The notes: a model not told the origin generated them from the sequence alone. A DNA stretch of 49,495 bases from Dasytiphilus stammeri_B (GCA_037083765.1 JBAPLS010000007.1:1-49495), one strand, 5' to 3'. Counted from the stretch's first letter, positions 35,201-43,354 are shown. Translations and numbers: made by a program.

Positions 35201-36341
35201 CACTGAGGACCTCTTTCTTATAATCGATCGGGTGATAGGGTGCAGAATACATAGCATGAGCTATACTTTCTTGCTGTGTTTGCGAAGAAACATGGATAAA
35301 CTCATGATTCGACAATAGTTCAGAATAATTATTAGCTCCACAATAACTAAAACCAGATTGGATACCTCCTCTTAATTGATAAATATATTCTCGTAAAGAT
35401 CCAACATATTCGAAACAAGCTTCGATTCCTTCCGGTACATAGTGAATATATTCTTCTTTAGTTATTTGGGATCCCTGTAAACGTCTGATTTCCATTTTAG
35501 TGCCAAAGGTTACGAACCCTCTAGTAGCTTTATATTTTTTTCCTTCTACTTCAAGGAACTGAGCTGCACTTTCCTTGGTTCCAGCGAGCATTTTTCCTAA
35601 CATTACACACGTCGCACCCGCTGCTAATGCTTTGACTATATCCCCCGAGCTTCTTATGCCTCCATCCGCAATGATACTAACCCCCAGTTCTTTAGCCGGT
35701 TGAACACAATCTATAATAGCGGTTAACTGAGGCACTCCTACCCCTGTTATAGATCTAGTAGTACATACACTCCCAGGTCCTATCCCCACTTTTATTATAC
35801 TTGCTCCAGCACTTACTAAATCTAGTACCCCCTGTGACGTAGCTACATTACCAGCTATCAAAGGTATATCGGGAAAATGATCACTTAACTTTTTAATCGC
35901 CTCTATGGCCTGCTTAGAATGACCATGAGCGACATCTACAGTGATAAAATCTACTCCCGCATTAATTAATTTTCTTGCTCTATCAAAATAATCATCAATT
36001 ACACCTACTGATGCACCTACTTTCAAAGTGCCATATTTATCTACCGTAGGTTTGATATGAGTGTCAGAGAAAAAGTTCGAGTTATTTTTGACTCTACGTA
36101 CCTCCCTTACTTGAGTTGCTAGAGGGCACATACGATGAATGATCCCTATTCCCCCTAACCGGGCTATTTCAGTGGCCATAGCTGATTCCGTACACCATTG
36201 GGTATTGGCGGAAATAATTGGAATACTTAACTCTCCTATTCGGTTTAAATTAACACTAATATCAATATTTTTTCTACTTGATGCATGACTTAACTTTGGA
36301 ACTAGGAGCACATCATCAAACACGTAACTCTTTCTAAACAT
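35193..36341 (-). CDS. IMP dehydrogenase/GMP reductase-like enzyme without CBS domains
   Basis: 382 residues from the ATG at 36341 (AAGGAG upstream, inside queD). TIM-barrel of the IMPDH/GMPR family: YVFDDVLLVPK, IIHRMCPL, VDVAHGHSKQ, the catalytic loop KVGIGPGSVCTTR with Cys193, IIADGGIRSSGDIVKALAAGA, MLAGTKES. The CBS pair of IMPDH is absent, as in GMP reductases. The otherwise nearly invariant MDTV after PIISAN reads TQWC (residues 47-50), where IMP contacts lie in the family, suggesting a different substrate. In deazapurine antibiotic clusters a GMP reductase homologue removes the 2-amino group of the CDG nucleotide; that role is inferred here. It overlaps queD and the PRTase by 8 bp each. 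Confidence 0.85.
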   Translation of the reverse strand: MFRKSYVFDDVLLVPKLSHASSRKNIDISVNLNRIGELSIPIISANTQWCTESAMATEIARLGGIGIIHRMCPLATQVREVRRVKNNSNFFSDTHIKPTVDKYGTLKVGASVGVIDDYFDRARKLINAGVDFITVDVAHGHSKQAIEAIKKLSDHFPDIPLIAGNVATSQGVLDLVSAGASIIKVGIGPGSVCTTRSITGVGVPQLTAIIDCVQPAKELGVSIIADGGIRSSGDIVKALAAGATCVMLGKMLAGTKESAAQFLEVEGKKYKATRGFVTFGTKMEIRRLQGSQITKEEYIHYVPEGIEACFEYVGSLREYIYQLRGGIQSGFSYCGANNYSELLSNHEFIHVSSQTQQESIAHAMYSAPYHPIDYKKEVLSDD

Positions 36342-36864
36342 TGTCTCTCTCCTTCTTATAAGAAGCAGGATACTGGGCCCAACAATTAGGGGTTTCATAC
36401 ACTCTGACCGAATCTATAATCAGCGGATGGATTATTCCCATTAAGCGGTGTAAAATTTTTTCGGACAGAATTTCATACCAGTGTTTTGCTAACGCTTCTG
36501 CGGTAGGCGAAAATGGCACAATATAAATTTTCATTTGGGCGCTATTATGGATAAGTAAAGCGGTCTTTGATTGTTGTACTTTACGACCATATTCCACTAT
36601 ATCTAATATATTTATGAGATAATCATCTTCTGCATCTACAATAATGGCATGATCACAATTTCTATCAATACATTCATGCATCACCTCTTTTACAAAACTA
36701 AAATCCATTACCATCCCTGATTGACTGCCTTCCGATATTAACTCTTTGGATGTTAGAGTCACTAGAATAGAATATCTATGTCCGTGTAAATTGTGACATT
36801 TTGAATCATGTGCTTTAATACGATGTCCCGCATCAATTTCAATTTTTCTATTTATTTTATACAT
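36334..36864 (-). CDS. queD: 6-carboxytetrahydropterin synthase (QueD-like) of the 7-deazapurine cluster
   Basis: Converts dihydroneopterin triphosphate to 6-carboxy-5,6,7,8-tetrahydropterin. 176 residues. Zinc ligands His14, His27 and His29 and catalytic Cys23 are in the QueD signature CxxxHGH (CHNLHGH); Asp71-His72 (CDHA) and Glu157 (YETPN) complete the active site. It is longer than E. coli QueD (121 aa) because of an insertion at about residues 76-115. AAGGA precedes the ATG. It lies 10 bp after folE and overlaps the next gene by 8 bp. Confidence 0.92.
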   Translation of the reverse strand: MYKINRKIEIDAGHRIKAHDSKCHNLHGHRYSILVTLTSKELISEGSQSGMVMDFSFVKEVMHECIDRNCDHAIIVDAEDDYLINILDIVEYGRKVQQSKTALLIHNSAQMKIYIVPFSPTAEALAKHWYEILSEKILHRLMGIIHPLIIDSVRVYETPNCWAQYPASYKKERDNV

Positions 36865-36874
36865 GATATATTCC

Positions 36875-37483
36875 TTACTGAGAATAATGTACTCCTGTGC
36901 CCCACGGTAGCGAAACAGATTTATAAAATTCTTCTTTTTTTAACAAATCTTGTTCCAAGATGCCCGAAAAATAAAGAGTCGTCATAAATGCATTAGGTTT
37001 ATAAGCACCACGGGTACACAAACAGTTATGTCGGGCCCGAATGATCACTCCTACCCCTTGAGGTTTGAGTACTTCATCCATCGTCTGTCCAATCTGGGCT
37101 GTTAATCTTTCCTGAATCTGTAATCTTTTGGAGAAGACATCTACTATCCGAGCTAATTTTGACAGACCCACTACTCTTCTATCAGGAATATAACCTACTA
37201 CTGCACTACCTACTATAGGAGCAAGATGATGTTCACAGGTAGATTCAAAGTGAATATTTTGAAGAAGTACTAAATTATCGTATCCCTCCACTTCTTCAAA
37301 AAATTTTTCCAGAATTTTATGGGCATCTTTAGAATAACCTTCGGTTTGAGCTTTCAAGGATTTTAAGAACCGTTTCGGAGTATCAATTAATCCTTGTCTA
37401 GTTACATCTTCGCCCAGATAATGTAAAATTTCTACTACCGCTTGATATGCTTTTTCTTTCTTCAATTTTTGTATATCTGACAT
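36875..37483 (-). CDS. folE: GTP cyclohydrolase I (FolE), non-enterobacterial type
   Basis: Converts GTP to dihydroneopterin triphosphate, the shared precursor of folate and 7-deazaguanines. 202 residues from the ATG at 37483, chosen because AAGGAAGG lies 7 bp upstream; the frame extends six codons further to another ATG. Zinc ligands Cys83 and His86 (FESTCEHHLAPI) and Cys154 (RHNCLCTRGA). The sequence DRRVVGLSKLARIVDVFSKRLQIQERLTAQI resembles FolE of alphaproteobacteria and other lineages rather than the E. coli enzyme (VIGLSKINRIVQFFAQRPQ), which points to transfer from outside the Enterobacterales. It may also serve folate synthesis if no second copy exists. Confidence 0.93.
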   Translation of the reverse strand: MSDIQKLKKEKAYQAVVEILHYLGEDVTRQGLIDTPKRFLKSLKAQTEGYSKDAHKILEKFFEEVEGYDNLVLLQNIHFESTCEHHLAPIVGSAVVGYIPDRRVVGLSKLARIVDVFSKRLQIQERLTAQIGQTMDEVLKPQGVGVIIRARHNCLCTRGAYKPNAFMTTLYFSGILEQDLLKKEEFYKSVSLPWGTGVHYSQ

Positions 37484-37540
37484 AATAATACCTTCCTTCA
37501 TCTCCGAAGATGCTTCGGCATCTTTACCAAAAGATTCTAA

Positions 37541-38233
37541 TCATGGTAGTTGTAAGTGTTTGTGTAACTGAATATTTAATGTCCAACCATATTTCATAGC
37601 TACTTCTATGCAAGTATTTCGGTTTTTTTTATTAATTTCTGGATCATAATCATCTCGCGGCATAAGATAAACCGGTTTTTCCCTAGGAGCTCTAAATAAC
37701 CTTATTTGTTTTCCTGGTACTTGAGTGCAGAAAGCAGGCAGACCATCTTGATCATCAATTTCTCCATGTGCTACTACATATTTATAGTGCGTGATGATTT
37801 TTACATTCTGGGGATGTAATTGAGGAGTTTTCGGACTGCAGACGATCGTAATGTTTTTATTACTCTGATTAAGAGGTCGATGTATAGTACCATTTGTTTC
37901 TATTTGTACTTTAAAATGTTCCTGGAGAAGTTCATTTATTAATGGTGCTATATTTTGTCGAAATGGTTCTCCACCAGTAATCACTACCAATTCCGGAGGA
38001 GGATAATTTCGATTATATATTTCTTTAATTATTTCTACCGGGTAGAGATGCAACTTAAATAATTCGAATTGTGTATCACACCAGTAACATTTTAAGTTAC
38101 AACCTGATAACCTGATAAAAGTAGCTGAATACCCACTATATGGTCCTTCTCCTTGAACTGTTTGGTATATTTCCTCCACCCAGAGCAGGTCCCTATCAGG
38201 TGATTTTTTTCTTGCGGGATTTTGGCCAAACAT
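37541..38233 (-). CDS. queE: 7-carboxy-7-deazaguanine synthase (QueE-like), first gene of the cluster
   Basis: Radical SAM enzyme turning 6-carboxytetrahydropterin into 7-carboxy-7-deazaguanine (CDG). 230 residues from the ATG at 38233, with AAGGA five bases upstream; the reading can extend to a TTG. EEIYQTVQGEGPYSG, the [4Fe-4S] motif CNLKCYWC (Cys45, Cys49, Cys52), VVITGGEPFRQN, VQIETNGT and the C-terminal IQLHKHLQLP are all in place. With folE and queD it completes GTP to CDG. No queC or queF, needed to continue to preQ0/preQ1 and queuosine, is in the window. Confidence 0.92.
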   Translation of the reverse strand: MFGQNPARKKSPDRDLLWVEEIYQTVQGEGPYSGYSATFIRLSGCNLKCYWCDTQFELFKLHLYPVEIIKEIYNRNYPPPELVVITGGEPFRQNIAPLINELLQEHFKVQIETNGTIHRPLNQSNKNITIVCSPKTPQLHPQNVKIITHYKYVVAHGEIDDQDGLPAFCTQVPGKQIRLFRAPREKPVYLMPRDDYDPEINKKNRNTCIEVAMKYGWTLNIQLHKHLQLP

Positions 38234-38251
38234 ATTTATCCTTATTTTCAA

Positions 38252-38447
38252 GATATATTAAACACTAATTAATAGGGGAAGAAAAATGAGTTAGTATATG
38301 TGGTGATAGAATTTCATTTTTTTACAAAATTTTGAAAGCGGATAAATTTCATGATTAAATCGTAAGTTATAACAAATCATAACTGACAGGTATGATCTTG
38401 ACCAGCTTAACCGTATACAATCCCCTTTTTCAGGGTATTAAAGATCG
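38252..38447 (-). promoter_or_regulatory. Likely promoter region of the 7-deazapurine cluster
   Basis: About 200 bp of AT-rich sequence between the ypdB stop and queE. As the first six cluster genes are tightly packed or overlapping, the main promoter should be here. Two ATTTCAT copies (38311-38317 and 38346-38352, same strand, 35 bp start to start) resemble the half-site of the YpdB target GGCATTTCAT. A definite -35/-10 pair cannot be assigned by eye. Confidence 0.4.
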
Positions 38448-39191
38448 TTAAATGTGCATTATTTGCCGAAAAATTTTTATCTTACTCCGGCTCACCGGAA
38501 CTCGTAATTTTTGATGCTGGAGTTTAAGTAGATAAGTCTGATTAAACCACGGTTCAATTTCGCGTATATGATTGATATTCACACAGTAAGACCGGTGACA
38601 ACGAAAAAAATAGGCAGAAGGCAGTTGTTCGCAAAATTGGGAAATACTTACAGGCATGACATACTCTTCACCTGAAAAGGTATAAACAAATGTCATTTTT
38701 TTGTGAGCCTCTGCATAGCAGATATCACTAATATTAGTTACGATAAATCGTTTATTCTTAACTAAGTTAAGAGTATGAAAGTGAGCACTTTTATAACTAT
38801 TATATTGTCTCTGTTTGGAGAACGGATAAGAATTCTTTTCTTCTAGATCTCGCAACATTTTTATAATTCGTGACTTTTGCAAAGGTTTAAGGATATAATC
38901 AAACGCTTCTAACTCAAAAGCGTGTACGGCATGTTCTTTATAAGCCGTAATAAAAACTATCAAGGGTTTAGTGTCCAATTGATTTATAGTCTGAGCTAAA
39001 ATAAGACCATCTACAGTAGGAACTTGTATATCGAGAAAGATAACATCAACTTGATGATGTTGAAGGTATTTAAAGAACTCAAGTCCATCATTAAATATAC
39101 CTTTTATACAAATTATTCTTGTGAACTGACTGAAGATCCAGATTAGTGCCTTCTGATCATAAATATCGTCTTCCACAATGATAGCTTTCAT
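38448..39191 (-). CDS. ypdB: LytTR-family response regulator YpdB
   Basis: DNA-binding response regulator; in E. coli the YpdA/YpdB pair senses pyruvate and activates yhjX. 247 residues (E. coli 244). Receiver domain with Asp54 (VIFLDIQVP), acidic VEDD, FITAYKEHAVHAFELEAFDYILKP, and a C-terminal LytTR domain (AEAHKKMTFVYT, FFRCHRSYCVNINHIREIEPWF, VPVSRSK). All phosphorylation residues are intact. The cognate sensor gene ypdA is not beside it; the next upstream feature is tRNA-Arg. It sits directly upstream of the deazapurine operon on the same strand. Confidence 0.94.
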   Translation of the reverse strand: MKAIIVEDDIYDQKALIWIFSQFTRIICIKGIFNDGLEFFKYLQHHQVDVIFLDIQVPTVDGLILAQTINQLDTKPLIVFITAYKEHAVHAFELEAFDYILKPLQKSRIIKMLRDLEEKNSYPFSKQRQYNSYKSAHFHTLNLVKNKRFIVTNISDICYAEAHKKMTFVYTFSGEEYVMPVSISQFCEQLPSAYFFRCHRSYCVNINHIREIEPWFNQTYLLKLQHQKLRVPVSRSKIKIFRQIMHI

Positions 39192-39299
39192 GTGATTGGT
39201 TCCTGCCGTCCTTGGTCATAGGCCGTAACCTGCTTAATAAGATATAAACTACATAAACGCAAGATAAGTTATAGTAATAAGGAGGAATGAATACTTGAT

Positions 39300-39372
39300 G
39301 TTCCCTTAGTTAAAATGGATATAACCAGCCCCTCCTAAGGGCTAGTTGTAGGTTCAATTCCTACAGGGAACA
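39300..39372 (+). tRNA. tRNA-Arg(CCT)
   Basis: Acceptor GTTCCCT/AGGGAAC, D-stem GTTA/TAAC, anticodon stem AGCCC/GGGCT with loop CTCCTAA (anticodon CCU), T stem GTAGG/CCTAC. Close to E. coli argW. The next bases are CTT, so CCA is not encoded. Confidence 0.96.
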
Positions 39373-39433
39373 CTTATTCTGTGGAGTAAAATTGAAAATA
39401 TTCGGTGACCGGAACTAAATTTAGTTTAGGATG

Positions 39434-39506
39434 TGGAGCTAAGCGGATTTGAACCGCTGCCCTATTGCATGCCATGCAATTGCTCTACCAACTGAGCTAT
39501 AGCCCC
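39434..39506 (-). tRNA. tRNA-Ala(GGC)
   Basis: On the minus strand: GGGGCTA acceptor, anticodon stem TTGCA/TGCAA around anticodon GGC, T-arm GCGG-TTCAAAT-CCGC. Matches E. coli alaW/alaX, also near gltX. The 3' end continues CAT rather than CCA. It ends 21 bp downstream of the gltX stop codon's side. Confidence 0.96.
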
Positions 39507-39527
39507 ATTCTCATAATAATAAGATTA

Positions 39528-40949
39528 TCACTGGACCCGAATAAAATTCAAGGCGTTATTTATTCGGCGGATAATACATTCTTTACCAATAGCATGTACT
39601 ATTGCAGCAATAGAGGGAGATGTATTAGTACCAGTTATGGCTACACGTAATGGCATTGCCACTTGACCTAGACTGATACCAAGATCGTCTGCCGTAGATG
39701 TGATATAATTATGTATAGTTGCTATCTGCCAGTTCTCCTCCGAGCTGTAACTGTTATTTAACTTATCGCACATTATTTCCAGCGGTTTTTGACTGCTAGA
39801 AGTCAGATATTGCTTAGCGAACTTATTATCCTTAAGAGTTATTGCTTCATATAAGTATCTACTAGATACTACTATCTCTTTTAGAGTTTTACATCGTAAC
39901 CCATATAGTTCTACTAGCCTGGTTAAGGAAGGACCATTATGATAGTTAATATTCTCTTTCGTCATGTGCCATTGAAGGTGTGATGCTACATAGATCGCTG
40001 GTAATTTGTTAAGATAGTGGTGATTAAGCCAACGAAGCTTTTTATGATTTAATGTACTCGCAGATTTACTCACTCCATCTAAAGTAAATAATACTTTCAT
40101 TTCTTCAATACTTAATATTTCTCTATTTTCCGATGCCCATCCCAATCTCACTAAATAATTAATCAGTGCCTCTGGTAAATAACCTTCATTCCGATAATGC
40201 ATAATACTTAGCGATCCATTATTACGCTTCGATATTTTTTGGCTACTTTCGTCTAGAATCATGGAAAGATGAGCATAAGCAGGAATAAAAGCGTCCAATG
40301 ATTTTAATATATTAATTTGACGAAAGGTATTAGTTATATGATCATCACCTCGAATCACATGGGTAATCTTCATATCCCAATCATCTATAGCAACACAAAA
40401 ATTATAGGTTGGTGTACCGTCGGATCTCCGAATAACTAGATCATCTAATTCTTGATTTTTTACTATAATATTACCCCGGATGAGATCGTTAAAAGCACTT
40501 GTTCCTTGCTGAGGATTTTTAAATCTAACTACATAAGGTTGTAGAGGATGATGAAAATCGTCGGCAATCTTACGACAGTGACCATCATAACGAGGGGTGG
40601 TGCCCATTGATATCTGTAAGTTACGCATGTTTTCTAAACGTTTTTTAGTGCAATAACATTTATAGGCGTGTCCTCTTTCTAACATATCATGTATTACTGC
40701 ATTATATCGAGCTACCCGCTCTGACTGGTAATAAGGACCATCATTCCAATCAATCTTAAGCCATGTTAACCCCTCTATTATTGCATCACGCGATTGCTTG
40801 GTAGAACGAAAATAATCAGTATCCTCGATGCGTAATAAAAACTCCCCGCCGTGTTTACGAGCAAATAACCAGGAATAAAGAGCGGTGCGTACTCCCCCAA
40901 TATGGAGCTCCCCCGTAGGACTGGGTGCAAAGCGAGTTTTTATTTTCAT
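39528..40949 (-). CDS. gltX: Glutamyl-tRNA synthetase
   Basis: Class Ib synthetase charging tRNA-Glu. 473 residues (E. coli 471). RFAPSPTGELHIGG carries the HIGH motif, followed by RIEDTDYFRS, the Cys-rich CYCTKKR zinc region, HVIRGDDHITNTFRQ, and the KMSKS-type KISKRN. Anticodon-binding C-terminal domain present (EENWQIATIHNYI, MPLRVAITGT). The arrangement alaW-gltX with divergent valU/lysV tRNAs is as in E. coli. Confidence 0.97.
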   Translation of the reverse strand: MKIKTRFAPSPTGELHIGGVRTALYSWLFARKHGGEFLLRIEDTDYFRSTKQSRDAIIEGLTWLKIDWNDGPYYQSERVARYNAVIHDMLERGHAYKCYCTKKRLENMRNLQISMGTTPRYDGHCRKIADDFHHPLQPYVVRFKNPQQGTSAFNDLIRGNIIVKNQELDDLVIRRSDGTPTYNFCVAIDDWDMKITHVIRGDDHITNTFRQINILKSLDAFIPAYAHLSMILDESSQKISKRNNGSLSIMHYRNEGYLPEALINYLVRLGWASENREILSIEEMKVLFTLDGVSKSASTLNHKKLRWLNHHYLNKLPAIYVASHLQWHMTKENINYHNGPSLTRLVELYGLRCKTLKEIVVSSRYLYEAITLKDNKFAKQYLTSSSQKPLEIMCDKLNNSYSSEENWQIATIHNYITSTADDLGISLGQVAMPLRVAITGTNTSPSIAAIVHAIGKECIIRRINNALNFIRVQ

Positions 40950-41071
40950 TAAAACCTAATCTCTATATTTTATTCTTATAATACGATCGTAAAAAAATAT
41001 TCAATTAAATTACCCTAAAATCGTTGACTCGTTTTGAACTATCCCTATAATTAAGAATTAAGCTTAATATA

Positions 41072-41144
41072 GGGTGATTAGCTCAGTTGGTAGAGCATCT
41101 CCCTTACAAGGAGAGGGTCGGCGGTTCGAATCCGTCATCACCCA
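41072..41144 (+). tRNA. tRNA-Val(TAC)
   Basis: GGGTGAT/ATCACCC acceptor, anticodon stem TCTCC/GGAGA with loop CTTACAA (anticodon UAC), T-arm CGGCGG-TTCGAAT-CCGTC. Corresponds to E. coli valU. The 3' end continues TAA, so CCA is not encoded. Confidence 0.97.
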
Positions 41145-41168
41145 TAATAATATTATTTGTGATGGGAG

Positions 41169-41244
41169 GGGTCGTTAGCTCAGTTGGTAGAGCAGTTGAC
41201 TTTTAATCAATTGGTCGCAGGTTCAAATCCTGCACGACCCACCA
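41169..41244 (+). tRNA. tRNA-Lys(TTT)
   Basis: Almost identical to E. coli tRNA-Lys: GGGTCGT/ACGACCC acceptor, loop CTTTTAA with anticodon UUU, T-arm GCAGG-TTCAAAT-CCTGC, and encoded CCA. It lies 24 bp after tRNA-Val(TAC), matching E. coli valU...lysV. Confidence 0.98.
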
Positions 41245-41353
41245 CTAATATAATTTATATTTGAGTTTAATGACAGAGAAGTTAACTAACGATCAAATAG
41301 TGCCAATCAGAGTAAAATCACATTACCAATAGGATAATCTGCATAATGGCCAA

Positions 41354-41557
41354 TTAAATCTTGGCACTGACGTTGAGAAGAATACAATTTTCTTTGCCGT
41401 CGAACTCGATCCAATTTGCAGTTATCGTTGCTCTAAATTTAGGGTCAGTACTACTTCTGATCAAATTCAAATTATCCGAGACGATTATTTTTGTTCGATC
41501 TTGCCTATCGAGATAATACAAAATATCACTTGATCCTCGCATCCGATAACATGTCAA
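41354..41557 (-). pseudogene. Small frame at the ihfB position, possible decayed ihfB
   Basis: A 67-codon frame (TTG start; an ATG lies five codons in) just downstream of rpsA on the same strand, where E. coli has ihfB. Resemblance to IhfB is faint: SDILYYLDRQ against SELIERLATQ, and about 40 residues later IEFDG against IEIRG. No Shine-Dalgarno. It could equally be a chance frame or an unknown small protein. The rest of 41245-41569 shows nothing. Confidence 0.25.
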
Positions 41558-41569
41558 AATAATGCTTAC

Positions 41570-43219
41570 TTACTTTTGTTCTCCTTTGGCTGCTTTAAAT
41601 GCTTCTGCCATAGCACTAGAAAAATGATTGTTGTCATCCGGAGATATGGTTTGTTCTTTATCTTCTTCTATTTGGGGACTAGACAGGAGAATTATTCGAT
41701 TCTTACGATCTACGCCAGATAACTTAGCCTCAACTACGTCTTCTATATTGAAATTTAAATGCAGTTTTTCTTCAGGAAAGCGAAGATATCCTTCTACCCC
41801 TTCAGATAATTTAATTTTAGCTCCTTTTTGATCTAGGGATATAATTTTACCTGTTACTAGAGCCCCTCTTTTATTTAGAGATAGAAAGTGATTCAAGGGA
41901 TCTTCACTTAACTGTTTGATACTAAGAGATATACGCTCCCTTTCGGCATCTACTTGTAGTACTACGGTAATAATTTCCTCACCTTTATTATATTTCTTAA
42001 CGGCTTCTTCTCCTTTAAGATACCAAGAGATATCTGAAAGATGCACTAGTCCGTCAATATTTCCTTCTAGACCAATAAACATTCCAAAATCTGTAATTGA
42101 TTTGATCTTACCTTTAACCTTATCACCCTTCTGAAAGGTATCTGAAAATTTTTTCCACGGATTAGTTTGGCATTGTTTTAATCCTAAGGAAATGCGACGT
42201 CGTGATTCATCAATATCTAATACCATTACTTCGATCATATCACCCACATGCAGAATTTTAGACGGATTAATATTCTTATTAGTCCAATCCATTTCGGAAA
42301 CATGCACTAATCCTTCTACTCCTTCTTCAAGCTCCACAAAAGCTCCATAATCCGTAAGATTAGTAACTCGTCCATAATACCTCCGAGTACCTTCCAGATA
42401 ACGTTTTGATAGATTAATCCAAGGATCTGCTCCTAGTTGTTTTAACCCTAAAGAGACTCGGATGCGTTCGCGATCAAATTTTAACACCTTGACGGTAATT
42501 TCATTTCCCACATTCACAATTTCGCTAGGATGTTTAACTCTTTTCCACGCCATATCAGTAATATGTAATAATCCGTCCAGGCCTCCTAAATCAACAAAAG
42601 CTCCATAATCCGTAAGATTTTTAATTATTCCTTTGACGATGCTACCTTCTTGTAAATTAGATAGTAATTGTTGTCGTTCCGCATTATTTTCTAATTCGAT
42701 AACGGCCCGACGGGATACTACTACATTATTACGTTTTAAATCTAATTTGATAACTTTAAATTCTAATTCCTTCCCTTCTAAAGGTTGAGAATCACGCAGT
42801 GGACGCACATCTACTAGCGAGCCTGGTAAAAATGCTCTCACTCCATTTATCTCAACTGTAAAACCTCCTTTGACTTTACCATTAATAATACCCGTAATAG
42901 TAGCAGATTCTTCATGAGCCTTTTCTAAACGTAACCAAGATTCATATCGTTTAGCTTTTTCGCGTGAAAGAATAGTTTCTCCATAACCATCTTCTATTGC
43001 TTCCAAAGCAACATCTATTCTTTCACCTGTTTTTATTTCTAATTCTCCATGCTCATTTTTAAATTGTTCAATAGGAATTGCTGACTCTGATTTTAACCCC
43101 GCATCTACTAATACTATATCTTTATCAATAGCAACAATAATACCACTTACAATAGAACCTGGCCGGTGTTGTATTTCTTTTAGGGATTCTTCGAAAAATT
43201 TAGCAAAAGATTCAGTCAT
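41570..43219 (-). CDS. rpsA: 30S ribosomal protein S1
   Basis: Binds mRNA and docks it on the 30S subunit. 549 residues (E. coli 557) with six S1/OB repeats; the best are the KNLTDYGAFVDLGGLDGLLHITD and TNLTDYGAFVELEEGVEGLVHVSE units. Repeat 6 (EGVEGYLRFPEEK) and the conserved tail SSAMAEAFKAAKGEQ are present, so the protein is full length. It follows cmk in the serC-aroA-cmk-rpsA order of E. coli. Confidence 0.98.
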   Translation of the reverse strand: MTESFAKFFEESLKEIQHRPGSIVSGIIVAIDKDIVLVDAGLKSESAIPIEQFKNEHGELEIKTGERIDVALEAIEDGYGETILSREKAKRYESWLRLEKAHEESATITGIINGKVKGGFTVEINGVRAFLPGSLVDVRPLRDSQPLEGKELEFKVIKLDLKRNNVVVSRRAVIELENNAERQQLLSNLQEGSIVKGIIKNLTDYGAFVDLGGLDGLLHITDMAWKRVKHPSEIVNVGNEITVKVLKFDRERIRVSLGLKQLGADPWINLSKRYLEGTRRYYGRVTNLTDYGAFVELEEGVEGLVHVSEMDWTNKNINPSKILHVGDMIEVMVLDIDESRRRISLGLKQCQTNPWKKFSDTFQKGDKVKGKIKSITDFGMFIGLEGNIDGLVHLSDISWYLKGEEAVKKYNKGEEIITVVLQVDAERERISLSIKQLSEDPLNHFLSLNKRGALVTGKIISLDQKGAKIKLSEGVEGYLRFPEEKLHLNFNIEDVVEAKLSGVDRKNRIILLSSPQIEEDKEQTISPDDNNHFSSAMAEAFKAAKGEQK

Positions 43220-43354
43220 ATTGAAATATCTTTATTATTCTTTGAATGGCTCCATCTCTATTCATGAGCTGGAATGGTTTATCTATTATGTAATATTCCT
43301 TATTATATATAAAGGAATACCTCATGATTAATTATTAAATTTCACACTTCTCTG

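Noticed and set aside
33516..38233. Reading the QueE-FolE-QueD genes as an ordinary queuosine or DNA 7-deazaguanine (dpd) pathway
   Set aside because: No queC, queF, tgt or dpd genes accompany them, and a linked PRTase, GMPR-like enzyme and UbiD decarboxylase have no role in those pathways. Not excluded if the missing genes are elsewhere in the genome.
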